A stretch of DNA of 19,247 nucleotides from Porticoccaceae bacterium UBA2002 (GCA_002334915.1 DDCQ01000004.1:7174-26420); one strand, 5' to 3'; positions 1-7,679 are shown, counted from the first letter of the stretch. Translations and numbers: made by a program. Notes: generated from the sequence alone by a model not told the origin.

Positions 1-485
1 TTGCCTTCGAACTCTTCATCCGGGCGATTGGTAGTGACCAGTATGGCACCGGCTACTGCGTTGCGACCATAGAGTGCGCCCTGCGGCCCTTTGAGAACTT
101 CAATCTGACTAACATCCATTAACTCTTCGTTAAAGCCATTGGGGTTAGTGACCAGCACACCATCGACCACATAAGCGAAGGTTGATTCAGCATCACGGGT
201 TGAAACAATACCGCGAATACTCACCTGGGTATCACCCACATTGGCTGAGTCGACCATGGTGACATTGGGCATTAGGCCAATAAAGTCGCCTGGACGCTGA
301 ATACCGGCACTCTCAATTTGAGCTTCGGTAAAGGCTGATACTGCAATCGGCACTTCCTGCAGATTTTCTGCGCGCTTTCGTGCCGAAACAACAATTTCTT
401 CAATGGCAATTTCGGCGACCGAGGTCGTCGCGAAACTGGCGAGTATCGCCGTCGCCATCATATTTTTTAAAGCTGGTGTTTTCAT
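1..485 (-). CDS. TonB-dependent outer-membrane receptor, N-terminal part (cut by window start)
   Basis: The first 161 residues of a TonB-dependent receptor are present; the rest lies beyond base 1. A signal peptide with a hydrophobic core ends near residue 24 (TTSVA). A TonB box follows at about 28-35 (IEEIVVSA), then a plug domain with VPIAVSAF (45-52), VSIRGI (88-93), a VVDGV strand (106-110) and the conserved VLKGPQGALYGRNAVAGAI block (130-148). The start ATG at 483-485 has a GGGAG ribosome site seven bases upstream. The family binds a scarce substrate outside the cell and passes it to the periplasm using TonB-ExbBD energy. The gene is the last visible one of the leftward cluster, 94 bp after hyuB, so it may import that cluster's substrate. 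The ligand cannot be read from the plug alone. Confidence 0.93.
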   Translation of the reverse strand, partial: MKTPALKNMMATAILASFATTSVAEIAIEEIVVSARKRAENLQEVPIAVSAFTEAQIESAGIQRPGDFIGLMPNVTMVDSANVGDTQVSIRGIVSTRDAESTFAYVVDGVLVTNPNGFNEELMDVSQIEVLKGPQGALYGRNAVAGAILVTTNRPDEEFEG

Positions 486-579
486 GGTTTTTCTCCCACC
501 TATTGTTTTGGTTAACATTGTTTTATTGTATTTTTTGTTATTTACTCAATTTAATTCGCCAGCAACCCGTCTGGAGCAC
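486..579 (-). promoter_or_regulatory. A/T-rich leader between hyuB and the TonB receptor
   Basis: On the minus strand this 94-bp gap is strongly A-rich and carries the AGGTGGGAG ribosome site (+ strand 493-501) of the receptor. I see no GC-rich hairpin with a T-run, so no intrinsic terminator separates the receptor from hyuB. A TACAAT hexamer is present but lacks a well-spaced -35 box. Read-through from hyuB is therefore as likely as a separate promoter. Confidence 0.4.
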
Positions 580-2463
580 CTATTGCGATAGCCCAATAAA
601 GGTTGGTTTAACCGGCGCGGGCAGGTTGGTCTCTGCTTCACAGCGGCTGCGAATATCTTCTATATCACCACCAAAATTAAACAGTGCTGGCTCTCCAGCG
701 GCGGCTTTTAATTCAGCGCGCAGCGTCTCCGTTGCACCACTATCTACAGATCCATCCGCGGCCATCACAACGCCGTAGCGCTTGGCTCCCTCGACTGTCA
801 CCAGTCGTCGATTAATATCCTGCCGCACCAGCTCTGGGTCACGGGCAAATGGATCACCCCAACCGCCGCCACCCCAGGTATTGAAATACAGCATGTCGCC
901 AGTCTTGACCTTGATACCCTCGGCTTTGGCTGGCAGCCATTCTTCGGAGCCATCCACACGCACCAGACGCTTGGTTGAACGCAGTCCAGTTTCGCCCCCG
1001 AGCACCCCCCAGGGATAAGTCAGCCAGCGCTCATCGTGAATACCTATATCACCATCGCAGAGAAAGCGATAGGCAACACTCAGGCCATTGCCACCCCGGT
1101 GCAAACCAGCACCGCCAGAATCTGCAATGGTTTCATAGCGCTCGATACGCAACGGAAAGTAAGACTCAATAAATTCATTGGGCACATTGGTAAATCCAGG
1201 CCACAGACTGTGGCCGTCCGGGCCATCGCCAACCGGCCGGCCTGGGACTCCACCAAAGCCAATCTGGAATAGCTGGAACCATTCATTGCCTTTTCCCGGT
1301 CTGCTGTCATAACCAGAGAAGAACAGGTGCGGTGAATCGGAGAAGCCCGCCGCATTGAGCATCATCTCAGGTGCGCCCATACCCAGCAGTGCGCCGAGTA
1401 CGTCAAAGATGCGCCCCAGAGCATGGGTTCTGCCCGACAGTGCCGCCGGATAATTAGGCTTTAACAGGGTACCCTGGGGAATACGCACATCCACCAGATC
1501 ATAGAAGCCATCGTTAAAGACAATTTGCGGGTCCACCACATTGATGGTGAATGAACCAAAGAACATTTTGAACATATCTTCGTTAAGGAAGAAGTTCACT
1601 GAACTCTGGGCCTGGGGATCGGTGCCGGCAAAATCAAAAATCGCCTTTTCCCCTTCCCGCCACATGGTGCATTTTATTTTGTAGGGGCCCATGCCCATGC
1701 CGTCATCGCATAGATAGTCTTCAAACTCCCTTGGCTCTTCGGGAATAAACATACCAATAATATGCTTCATGGCGTCATAGTTGCGCTGCAACATAATATC
1801 CATGGTCGAGAACAGCACATCATCGCCAAAGCGTTCGGCCAGCTCAACACAGCGCTTTGCCGCAGTATTACAGGCGGCGACCAGTGCATTGAGATCAAAG
1901 CGGTTCCACTGGGGAGTACGCACATTGTGCAGAATTAGCTCCAGAAGGTCCGACTGCAGCACACCTTTTTTGTATAGCTTGGTAGGCGGAATACGAATAC
2001 CTTCCTGGAAGATGGTCGTAGCCTCGATAGGAATCGAGCCCGGTACCATACCGCCATTGTCCGACATATGCCCGAACATGGCCGACCAGGCAATATGTCG
2101 GCCCTCCTTAAATACAGGCACCAGTACAACCCAGTCCGGCAAGTGAGATACCGCCGCATTACACATATAGGGGTCGTTGGTGAGAATAATATCTCCCTCT
2201 TCGATCTCATCATTGTAGGCTTCTAAAAAGGGCCCGATAAACGAACCAAACTGGCCCACTACCATTTTGCCGTCTTTATTGGCGATCATCGGAAAGCAGT
2301 CACCCTGCTCGCGAATACCTGGAGACATGGCGGTTCTAAACAGCACCGCGTCCATTTCTTCGCGGGCATTGCGCAGGGCGTTTTCGATAATATCAACGGT
2401 CACGCCATCGACATCAATTTTCTTCAGAGGATCTTTATTGGTTTCTAGTAATCTTGCAGTCAT
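580..2463 (-). CDS. hyuB: Hydantoinase B/oxoprolinase-family subunit (HyuB)
   Basis: This is the 627-residue HyuB partner of the adjacent HyuA. The family includes N-methylhydantoinase, 5-oxoprolinase and the large subunits of acetone and acetophenone carboxylases. HyuA supplies ATP-dependent activation; HyuB forms the rest of the catalytic complex in the cytoplasm. Family blocks seen in order are the N-terminal FRTAMSPGIREQGD segment, the TNDPY...SHLPD block, GHMSDNGGMVPGS, an EGIRIPP segment, NVRTP, and a glycine-rich C-terminal half with SGRTHALGR and WGGGGWGDP. I chose the ATG at 2461-2463 because GGAGGA lies seven bases upstream; an ATG five codons earlier has no ribosome site and would overlap hyuA by 14 bases. 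With this start the genes are one base apart, implying coupled translation. True substrate and reaction (ring opening or carboxylation) are not determinable from the sequence. Confidence 0.93.
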   Translation of the reverse strand: MTARLLETNKDPLKKIDVDGVTVDIIENALRNAREEMDAVLFRTAMSPGIREQGDCFPMIANKDGKMVVGQFGSFIGPFLEAYNDEIEEGDIILTNDPYMCNAAVSHLPDWVVLVPVFKEGRHIAWSAMFGHMSDNGGMVPGSIPIEATTIFQEGIRIPPTKLYKKGVLQSDLLELILHNVRTPQWNRFDLNALVAACNTAAKRCVELAERFGDDVLFSTMDIMLQRNYDAMKHIIGMFIPEEPREFEDYLCDDGMGMGPYKIKCTMWREGEKAIFDFAGTDPQAQSSVNFFLNEDMFKMFFGSFTINVVDPQIVFNDGFYDLVDVRIPQGTLLKPNYPAALSGRTHALGRIFDVLGALLGMGAPEMMLNAAGFSDSPHLFFSGYDSRPGKGNEWFQLFQIGFGGVPGRPVGDGPDGHSLWPGFTNVPNEFIESYFPLRIERYETIADSGGAGLHRGGNGLSVAYRFLCDGDIGIHDERWLTYPWGVLGGETGLRSTKRLVRVDGSEEWLPAKAEGIKVKTGDMLYFNTWGGGGWGDPFARDPELVRQDINRRLVTVEGAKRYGVVMAADGSVDSGATETLRAELKAAAGEPALFNFGGDIEDIRSRCEAETNLPAPVKPTFIGLSQ

Positions 2464-2464
2464 T

Positions 2465-4534
2465 TTATTGTCCTCCATTAACTGGATTGATCAGTAGGTT
2501 ACCCACGGCATCCACCTCTGCCACAAAGCCTGGCAGTACCACTGTGGTTGAATCCATTTCACCCACAATAGCTGGGCCAGAAACCTGCAAACCCGTATTG
2601 AGTTTATTGCGATCGTAGATATTGGCGTCGTACCAGTCGCCTTCGTAATAGAAGCGACTGGGAGCAATAATGCACTGCTCTAGGCTCATGCCTGTCTCAC
2701 CAACCTGACGCTCGGCGATAGATTTGGCTCTGGCTTTAGCCACTGCTCGGATCATTAAGATTTCATGACCATCATCCAACTTAAAGGTAAATAGCTGCTC
2801 GTGCTCGCCATCAAATTGATCGGTCAGCAGGGCTACGCCCTTCTCTTTTAGCTCGTCTTCGGTAAAGTCGATGGTGATCTGGAAAGCCTGGCCTGCATAG
2901 CGCAGATCGGCCTGATAGGTAATTTCATGCTCTGAGGCGGGAATATTGTCGGTTAGCAGTGCCTCACCCGCTCTGGCTTTTAGCTCATGGAGATCTGCCA
3001 CTAGCTGGTTATCGGTGAGATCACCGGCCATGGTCAGATAGGTGCGAGCTGCTTCATCCTGCACCTGAGTGGTAGCATCACCATAGGCGCAGAGCACGCC
3101 GGGCCCCGGCGGAATAATCACCGGCCAGGCGTCGGTCAGTATGCCCAGCGCATTGGCATGCAATGGGCCCGCACCGCCAAAGCCCACCAGAGCAAAGTCA
3201 CGGGGATCGTAGCCCTGTTCAACGGACACTAGGCGCAGTGCACCGAACATGGACTCATTAACAATCTTGATAATACCTTCGGCGGCAGCCATAAGATCAA
3301 TGCCCATGGCATCTGCCACAGATTGAACCGCGGCAACGGAGGCCTCACGATTAATGTCCATCTTGCCCCCCAGCTGCACATCGGAGGGCAGATAACCCAG
3401 CACCACATTAGCGTCGCACACCGTGGGCTGTTCACCGCCCTTCATGTAGCAGGCGGGACCAGGCACTGCACCGGCAGACTCCGGGCCTACTCGAAGTGCT
3501 TTGGTTAGTTCCGGAACAAAGGCAATAGAACCACCGCCAGCACCCACTGTGCGCACATCCACTGAGGGGGCGCGAACTCTTACATCAGCAACAATGGTTT
3601 CCCGGCGCACCCGGGCACGGGAATTTTGAATTAGGGCCACATCGGTGGAGGTACCACCCATGTCGCAGGTTAAAATATTGTCATAACCGGCACGGCTGCA
3701 AAAATAGATAGCACCGGAGACACCGCCAGCGGGACCGGACATCAGCATATTAACTGGTGACTCCGCCGAGGCTCTGGCTGAAGCCAAACCACCATCGGAG
3801 CGCAAAATGGATAGCTGAGTGTCTGACCCCATTTTGTCATCCAGGGCCGCTTGCAGATTGCTCACATAGCTGGCCACTTCCGGACGCACATAGGAGTTCA
3901 CTACCGTAGTTTCAGTGCGCTCATATTCCTGCATCTCTGGCACCACATCACTGGAAATAGAAATGGGCGTATCGGTAAAAATCTCTGCGGCAATCTCTGC
4001 GGCACGCTTTTCATGGGCACCGTTAATATAGGCATTGATAAAACAGATGGTCAGGGCTTCCACCTGGCCAGTTCCATGGAGAGTTTTTAGGTCAGTGCGC
4101 AACTGCTCTTCATCTAACCCTGCAACCACTTCACCATCGGCACCGATTCGCTCATGGGCACCAATAGTAAGTTCCAATGGTGCCAGCAATGGTTTTTTAA
4201 CAAAGCTGACCCAGCCCCCCAGACCACCGGGGCAAAATGATCTAGCCACCTGCAATGTGTCTTCATAACCAGCAGTGGTGACCAGCCCTACCTTTGCTCC
4301 CCGGCCTGTCAGCACCGCATTAGTGGCAACAGTAGTACCGTGCATCACCCGGCTCACATCGGCTGGATTGACGCCAGATTCGTCACAGATGCGCGCAATA
4401 CCATTGAGAACACCAATGGAGGAATCCTCTGGTGTCGAGGGCACTTTGGCCGTATGGGTGTCACCTGTATCTTCGTTAATCAGCAGAAGGTCTGTGAATG
4501 TTCCCCCTACATCTACCCCTAATCTGTAGCTCAT
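2465..4534 (-). CDS. hyuA: Hydantoinase A/oxoprolinase-family ATPase subunit (HyuA)
   Basis: This 689-residue protein belongs to the HyuA half of the hydantoinase/oxoprolinase/acetone-carboxylase superfamily, which uses an actin-like (ASKHA) fold to spend ATP on activating a lactam, amide or ketone. The N-terminal nucleotide motif VDVGGTFTD is at 8-15, followed by HGTTVATNAVL (65-75), MQEYERTETTVVNSYVRPE (201-219), SGPAGGVSG (266-274), the second phosphate motif DMGGTSTD (291-298) and GAGGGS (331-336). Length and motif order are normal for a stand-alone HyuA. The ATG has GGAG eight bases upstream. A 60-bp gap separates it from the lyase gene upstream, the largest gap among the catabolic genes. 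No small third (gamma) subunit of acetone carboxylase is seen, so a direct acetone carboxylase assignment is not supported. Confidence 0.93.
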   Translation of the reverse strand: MSYRLGVDVGGTFTDLLLINEDTGDTHTAKVPSTPEDSSIGVLNGIARICDESGVNPADVSRVMHGTTVATNAVLTGRGAKVGLVTTAGYEDTLQVARSFCPGGLGGWVSFVKKPLLAPLELTIGAHERIGADGEVVAGLDEEQLRTDLKTLHGTGQVEALTICFINAYINGAHEKRAAEIAAEIFTDTPISISSDVVPEMQEYERTETTVVNSYVRPEVASYVSNLQAALDDKMGSDTQLSILRSDGGLASARASAESPVNMLMSGPAGGVSGAIYFCSRAGYDNILTCDMGGTSTDVALIQNSRARVRRETIVADVRVRAPSVDVRTVGAGGGSIAFVPELTKALRVGPESAGAVPGPACYMKGGEQPTVCDANVVLGYLPSDVQLGGKMDINREASVAAVQSVADAMGIDLMAAAEGIIKIVNESMFGALRLVSVEQGYDPRDFALVGFGGAGPLHANALGILTDAWPVIIPPGPGVLCAYGDATTQVQDEAARTYLTMAGDLTDNQLVADLHELKARAGEALLTDNIPASEHEITYQADLRYAGQAFQITIDFTEDELKEKGVALLTDQFDGEHEQLFTFKLDDGHEILMIRAVAKARAKSIAERQVGETGMSLEQCIIAPSRFYYEGDWYDANIYDRNKLNTGLQVSGPAIVGEMDSTTVVLPGFVAEVDAVGNLLINPVNGGQ

Positions 4535-4594
4535 TTTTATCTCCGAACCATACTTATAATTATTTATTGTTATGCCAATACTGTGGGTAAACCT

Positions 4595-5512
4595 CTAACT
4601 GGCCTGCTTAGTTAAATAGCCCTGGAGCCAAGGCTTAGATCTCCCTCCAGGGGCTGTACCTGTCAGTGCCTGGGCCAGATCAGAGGCCTGCATTAGTTTA
4701 TTTAAATCTATACCTGTCTCAAAGCCCATCTGCTGCAACATCATAGCAATATCATCGGTGGCCACATTGCCCGATGCGCCCGGTGCAAAGGGACAGCCTC
4801 CCAATCCGGCAATAGAGCTATCGAAGCGGCGAATACCAGACTCCACTGCGGCATAGACATTGGCCAGCCCCATGGCGCGGGTATCGTGAAAATGGCAGCC
4901 CAGCCTGTCGGCACCATGTTGTTCGACCAATGTTGCCGTTAGAGCTCGCACCTGCTGAGGGTCGGCAGCGCCTATGGTGTCCGCCAGCACAACTTGATTA
5001 GCTTCAGTCCGCATAAATTTGGCCACCGATTTCTCTACGACGGATGCCTCAATGGGCCCATCAAAGGGACAGCCAAAAGCAACCGCGATGGTGGCAATCA
5101 CCTCAATATCATCCTGCTTTGCCAACCGCAGAATTTCTAGCGTAATCTCGTCCGCTTCCGCCATGCTCATGGAAGCATTTTTTTGCGCCATACCATCGCT
5201 GGCATACAGCACCATAGAGACCGATTTGGCGCCGGCATCGCGCGCCAGCTCATAACCTTTCATATTCGGGATCAAGGCTATGGTTGGGGTGGCAAACCCG
5301 TCGCGCTCAAGATTGGCAAAAACCTGATCAGTGCCAGCCATAGCAGGGACAGCTTTAGGTGAGACGAAGCTTCCCACTTCAATCTGCGGCACGCCGGCGG
5401 CAGCAATAGCCTGCACCAGCGCCAGGCGCTCCTCTATGCTGAGTATTTTAGGTTGGTTCTGCAGGCCATCTCTTGGGCCCACATCGGTGATCACTACTTT
5501 TTGTGGAGTCAT
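4595..5512 (-). CDS. HMG-CoA lyase-like enzyme (DRE-TIM aldolase family)
   Basis: This 305-residue protein is a cytoplasmic divalent-metal aldolase of the HMG-CoA lyase family, which splits 3-hydroxy-3-methylglutaryl-CoA into acetyl-CoA and acetoacetate. Catalytic signatures are intact: VGPRDGLQN at 11-19 (R14, D15), EVGSFVSPK at 45-53, metal-ligand HFHDT with H207 and H209, and the signature loop IAGLGGCPFAPGASGN with C240 and N249. It differs from the LiuE copy in this window around the active site: DTRAMGLAN replaces DTYGQALAN, SDGMAQKN replaces SQSFSQKN, and the loop has Phe rather than Tyr after CP. These changes suggest another 3-hydroxyacyl-CoA substrate, though HMG-CoA itself is possible. 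Its ATG overlaps the CoA-transferase stop as ATGA, implying translational coupling: the transferase may make the CoA thioester this enzyme cleaves. Confidence 0.88.
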   Translation of the reverse strand: MTPQKVVITDVGPRDGLQNQPKILSIEERLALVQAIAAAGVPQIEVGSFVSPKAVPAMAGTDQVFANLERDGFATPTIALIPNMKGYELARDAGAKSVSMVLYASDGMAQKNASMSMAEADEITLEILRLAKQDDIEVIATIAVAFGCPFDGPIEASVVEKSVAKFMRTEANQVVLADTIGAADPQQVRALTATLVEQHGADRLGCHFHDTRAMGLANVYAAVESGIRRFDSSIAGLGGCPFAPGASGNVATDDIAMMLQQMGFETGIDLNKLMQASDLAQALTGTAPGGRSKPWLQGYLTKQAS

Positions 5513-6708
5513 TTTATTATTCCCTGCTCTCGCAGATATTCTATCTGTTGTACGCTGAGGTTAAGGAGTTGGGTCATTACCTCCTGGGTATGCTGACCCA
5601 GCGTTGGCGCAGCAGTAAACTCCTGGTCACTGCTGCGAGACAGCTTGATGGGATTGCCCGGTCCCTTAGTGGATTTGCCACTGGGATGCTTTAGATCAAC
5701 CACCATATTGCGATGCAGCACCTGGGTATCTCTCAGCGCCTGACTCAGACTATTGACCGGCGCACAGGGAATGCGCTTGGCCTCCAGTTGGGCCAGCCAA
5801 TACTCACAGGTATTGCCACTCAATAGTCGGTTTAAGGTGCTATTAATCATCTCCCGATCTTGCCAACGGCCCGGCTGAGTATCGTATTTAGCATCATTAA
5901 ACTCGGCACAGCTAACCACCTGTTTAAGATTCTGCCAAAAGTTATCGGTAATCACTGCAATCACGATATAGCCATCGGAGCAGCTAAAGGTGTTGTAGGG
6001 CACATGAACAAAGTGGCTGTTGCCTATGGGATAGGGATCGTCGCCGGACAGAAAATGCATGGTTGCCATGTAATTAAGCATGGAGATCTGACAATCCAGC
6101 ATGGAGATATCCACATGCTGGCCGACACCACTGCGCTCACGCTCGTAGAGCGCGGCCAGAATGCCCATAACTCCGAACATACCACCACCCAGATCGCCTA
6201 TGGGAATGCCAGCGCGAACTATACTGTGCTGGTCGGTACCAGTAATCGACATGCCACCACCCATGGCCTGAGCCACCTGATCAAAAGCCGGTCGCTTGCT
6301 GCCCGGGCCATCGGAGCCAAATCCGGAAATGGTACAGGTAATAATTCGCGGATTGACCTCTGCCAGAGAGCTGTAATCAATACCCAGACGCTCAGGCACA
6401 TCGGCACCAAAGTTGCTGATAACAATATCTACGTTTTTAACCAAGTCTTTAAAGAGTGACAACCCCTGTTCAGTCTTGAGATCTACCGCTACACTCTTTT
6501 TGTTGCGGTTGAGGGTAATATAGTAAGCACCCATACCATCAAGGGAGTTTTTGGGGTCTGTGGCCAGTAACTTGCGGGTTCCCTCTCCATGACAGGGCTC
6601 TACCTTGATGGTCTCCGCACCCAGATCGGCGAGGATCATACTGCCGTAGGGGCCAGACAGCATATGGGTAAGGTCCAGGACGCGCACACCAGCAAGTGCC
6701 TTGTTCAT
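5509..6708 (-). CDS. CaiB/BaiF family class III CoA-transferase
   Basis: This 399-residue enzyme moves CoA between two carboxylic acids through a covalent aspartyl intermediate. It shows the family start LAGVRVLDLTHMLSGPYGS (5-23), ADLGAETIKVE (27-37), NRNKKSVAVDLK (68-78), the FDQVAQAMGG block (142-151) and IPIGDLGGGMFGV (168-180). D172 aligns by context with catalytic Asp169 of formyl-CoA transferase. Known class III members act on formate, carnitine, succinate/glutarate/HMG, itaconate and others, so the substrate is open. It is the first gene of the leftward cluster, 103 bp from the divergent gntR gene, and ends in an ATGA overlap with the lyase. Its ATG has only a weak ribosome site (AGG about ten bases upstream). 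Confidence 0.92.
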   Translation of the reverse strand: MNKALAGVRVLDLTHMLSGPYGSMILADLGAETIKVEPCHGEGTRKLLATDPKNSLDGMGAYYITLNRNKKSVAVDLKTEQGLSLFKDLVKNVDIVISNFGADVPERLGIDYSSLAEVNPRIITCTISGFGSDGPGSKRPAFDQVAQAMGGGMSITGTDQHSIVRAGIPIGDLGGGMFGVMGILAALYERERSGVGQHVDISMLDCQISMLNYMATMHFLSGDDPYPIGNSHFVHVPYNTFSCSDGYIVIAVITDNFWQNLKQVVSCAEFNDAKYDTQPGRWQDREMINSTLNRLLSGNTCEYWLAQLEAKRIPCAPVNSLSQALRDTQVLHRNMVVDLKHPSGKSTKGPGNPIKLSRSSDQEFTAAPTLGQHTQEVMTQLLNLSVQQIEYLREQGIIK

Positions 6709-6746
6709 AGGTGGTACCTAAGGGTAGATTTTGAATTTTTGCTATA

Positions 6747-6774
6747 ATGATATAATGTTATATCAAAGTATCAA
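6747..6774 (-). promoter_or_regulatory. Predicted sigma70 promoter of the leftward CoA-transferase/hyu cluster
   Basis: Read on the minus strand, a TTGATA -35 box (6769-6774) is followed after 16 bases by a TATCAT -10 box (6747-6752). Each box matches the consensus at five of six positions. The distance to the CoA-transferase ATG (6708) leaves a leader of roughly 30 bases. The spacer and -10 box are covered by the inverted repeat at 6748-6765, as expected for a repressor-controlled promoter. The prediction is by eye only. Confidence 0.55.
6748..6765. promoter_or_regulatory. Perfect 18-bp inverted repeat, putative GntR operator
   Basis: The sequence TGATATAATGTTATATCA is two perfect 8-base arms around a central TG, lying in the 103-bp divergent gap between the CoA-transferase gene and gntR. 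It overlaps the predicted minus-strand promoter and also plus-strand TATAAT hexamers (6743-6748 and 6751-6756) that may serve gntR. GntR/UTRA repressors bind short palindromes as dimers and commonly regulate themselves and a divergent operon. Assignment to the adjacent regulator is therefore an inference from position and symmetry. The A/T content means some symmetry could be coincidental, but eight perfect pairs argue against that. Confidence 0.6.
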
Positions 6775-6811
6775 GTTTGCACAACCCTGTTTTTAACTTA
6801 ACGAGAAGCTT

Positions 6812-7594
6812 ATGACGACCCATGCAGGTGCCATATTATTCAGCAAAAGCCAGCGCAATCTGGTGTCTGAGGATGAGCCCTCACCTCTGTATTACCAGCT
6901 ATATAGCCTGATCAAAGGCTATATTCTCGATGGCACTTTTCATCTGGGAGAAAAGCTACCCAGCGAAAAGGAACTGGCAGACGGTTTTAATGTTTCGCGC
7001 ATTACCGTCAAGCGGGCAGTCAATGAGTTAGCGGCAGAGGACCTGGTTCAGCGCGGTCGCGGCAAAGGCACTCACGTAATTTACAAGTACACACCAAAGC
7101 CGGTGGAGGCTCCGCTACTGGGTGTTTTAGAAGAGATCAACAGTATTGCCCAAAATTCTGTGGCTGAGGTGCTGGATTGCCGGGTAGTGGTGCCCCCTCA
7201 AAGTATCCGCACGGAATTTTACCTGGGCAATAATGACTCGCTATTCCATCTGGTGCGCAAACGAGAGCGAGCAGGGGCATTTTTTGGTTATTTTGATAGC
7301 TGGAGTGCTGGCATCGATAAACCGGAAGATCCAGGTATCTTTATTAGTCAATCCCGCCATCAGTATTTTCGGGAGAGCGGCATGCAGGTCAGCCATATCA
7401 ATCAAACTCTTAGCGCTGTGGCCGCTACCGAGGCCATTGCAGCGCATCTGCAGGTGCCCACAGGCTTTCCCCTGCTTAGCCTGGTGCGTCGTTCCTATTA
7501 CCAGGACGATGACCGGGAGATGCTGGTGGACTATTTAGCGGCACTGTATAACACCGAACTCTTCCAGTATCAGATGGATTTAAAGCTGGATTAA
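6812..7594 (+). CDS. GntR-family regulator with UTRA ligand domain (HutC/FarR type)
   Basis: This 260-residue transcription factor has an N-terminal winged helix at about 24-90, with the GntR hallmarks PLYYQLYSLIKGYI, GEKLPSEKELADGFNVSR and ITVKRAVNELAAEDLVQRGRGKGTHV in succession. A C-terminal UTRA effector domain spans about 110-250, including the FHLVRKRERAG strand and a terminal RRSYYQDDDREMLVDY segment. UTRA domains bind small metabolites and release DNA. Divergent placement from the CoA-transferase/lyase/hyuAB/receptor cluster makes it the probable repressor of that cluster, acting at the inverted repeat near 6756. The ATG is preceded by a weak GAGAAG ribosome site. The effector is unknown; the cluster's substrate or its CoA ester are candidates. 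It is followed by a 118-bp gap before liuR. Confidence 0.9.
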   Translation: MTTHAGAILFSKSQRNLVSEDEPSPLYYQLYSLIKGYILDGTFHLGEKLPSEKELADGFNVSRITVKRAVNELAAEDLVQRGRGKGTHVIYKYTPKPVEAPLLGVLEEINSIAQNSVAEVLDCRVVVPPQSIRTEFYLGNNDSLFHLVRKRERAGAFFGYFDSWSAGIDKPEDPGIFISQSRHQYFRESGMQVSHINQTLSAVAATEAIAAHLQVPTGFPLLSLVRRSYYQDDDREMLVDYLAALYNTELFQYQMDLKLD

Positions 7595-7649
7595 TCCATT
7601 AGCCTCAGATCTTTGCATTATTTAACCCATAATAAATCAGCCGCAATAG

Positions 7650-7679
7650 TTTACGTTAACGTAAAGGTAGGGTTATACT
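7650..7679 (+). promoter_or_regulatory. liu operon promoter with LiuR palindrome
   Basis: TTTACGTTAACGTAAA at 7650-7665 is a perfect 16-bp palindrome, and a TATACT -10 box sits at 7674-7679. If TTTACG is the -35 box, the spacer is 18 bases, longer than usual as in many MerR-controlled promoters. The position, 47 bp before the liuR start, and the ACGT-centred symmetry resemble LiuR sites reported from comparative genomics of proteobacterial branched-chain amino acid regulons; I recall the motif only approximately. LiuR generally represses the operon until an intermediate of the pathway appears. Confidence 0.75.

Noticed and set aside
2464..2478. Alternative hyuB start five codons upstream (MEDNK)
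   Set aside because: No ribosome site precedes it, whereas GGAGGA lies seven bases before the next ATG; the upstream choice would use the ribosome site as codons.
2465..4534. HyuA as an acetone carboxylase beta subunit
   Set aside because: No gamma subunit gene is seen nearby and the general superfamily motifs do not separate carboxylases from lactamases by eye.
5860..6459. 199-codon plus-strand open frame antisense to the CoA-transferase
   Set aside because: The CoA-transferase motifs on the minus strand are continuous; the antisense frame has no recognisable domain.
7595..7649. Terminator after gntR
   Set aside because: Only a short A/T-only pairing (TTATT/AATAA) was found, with no GC stem and T-run.
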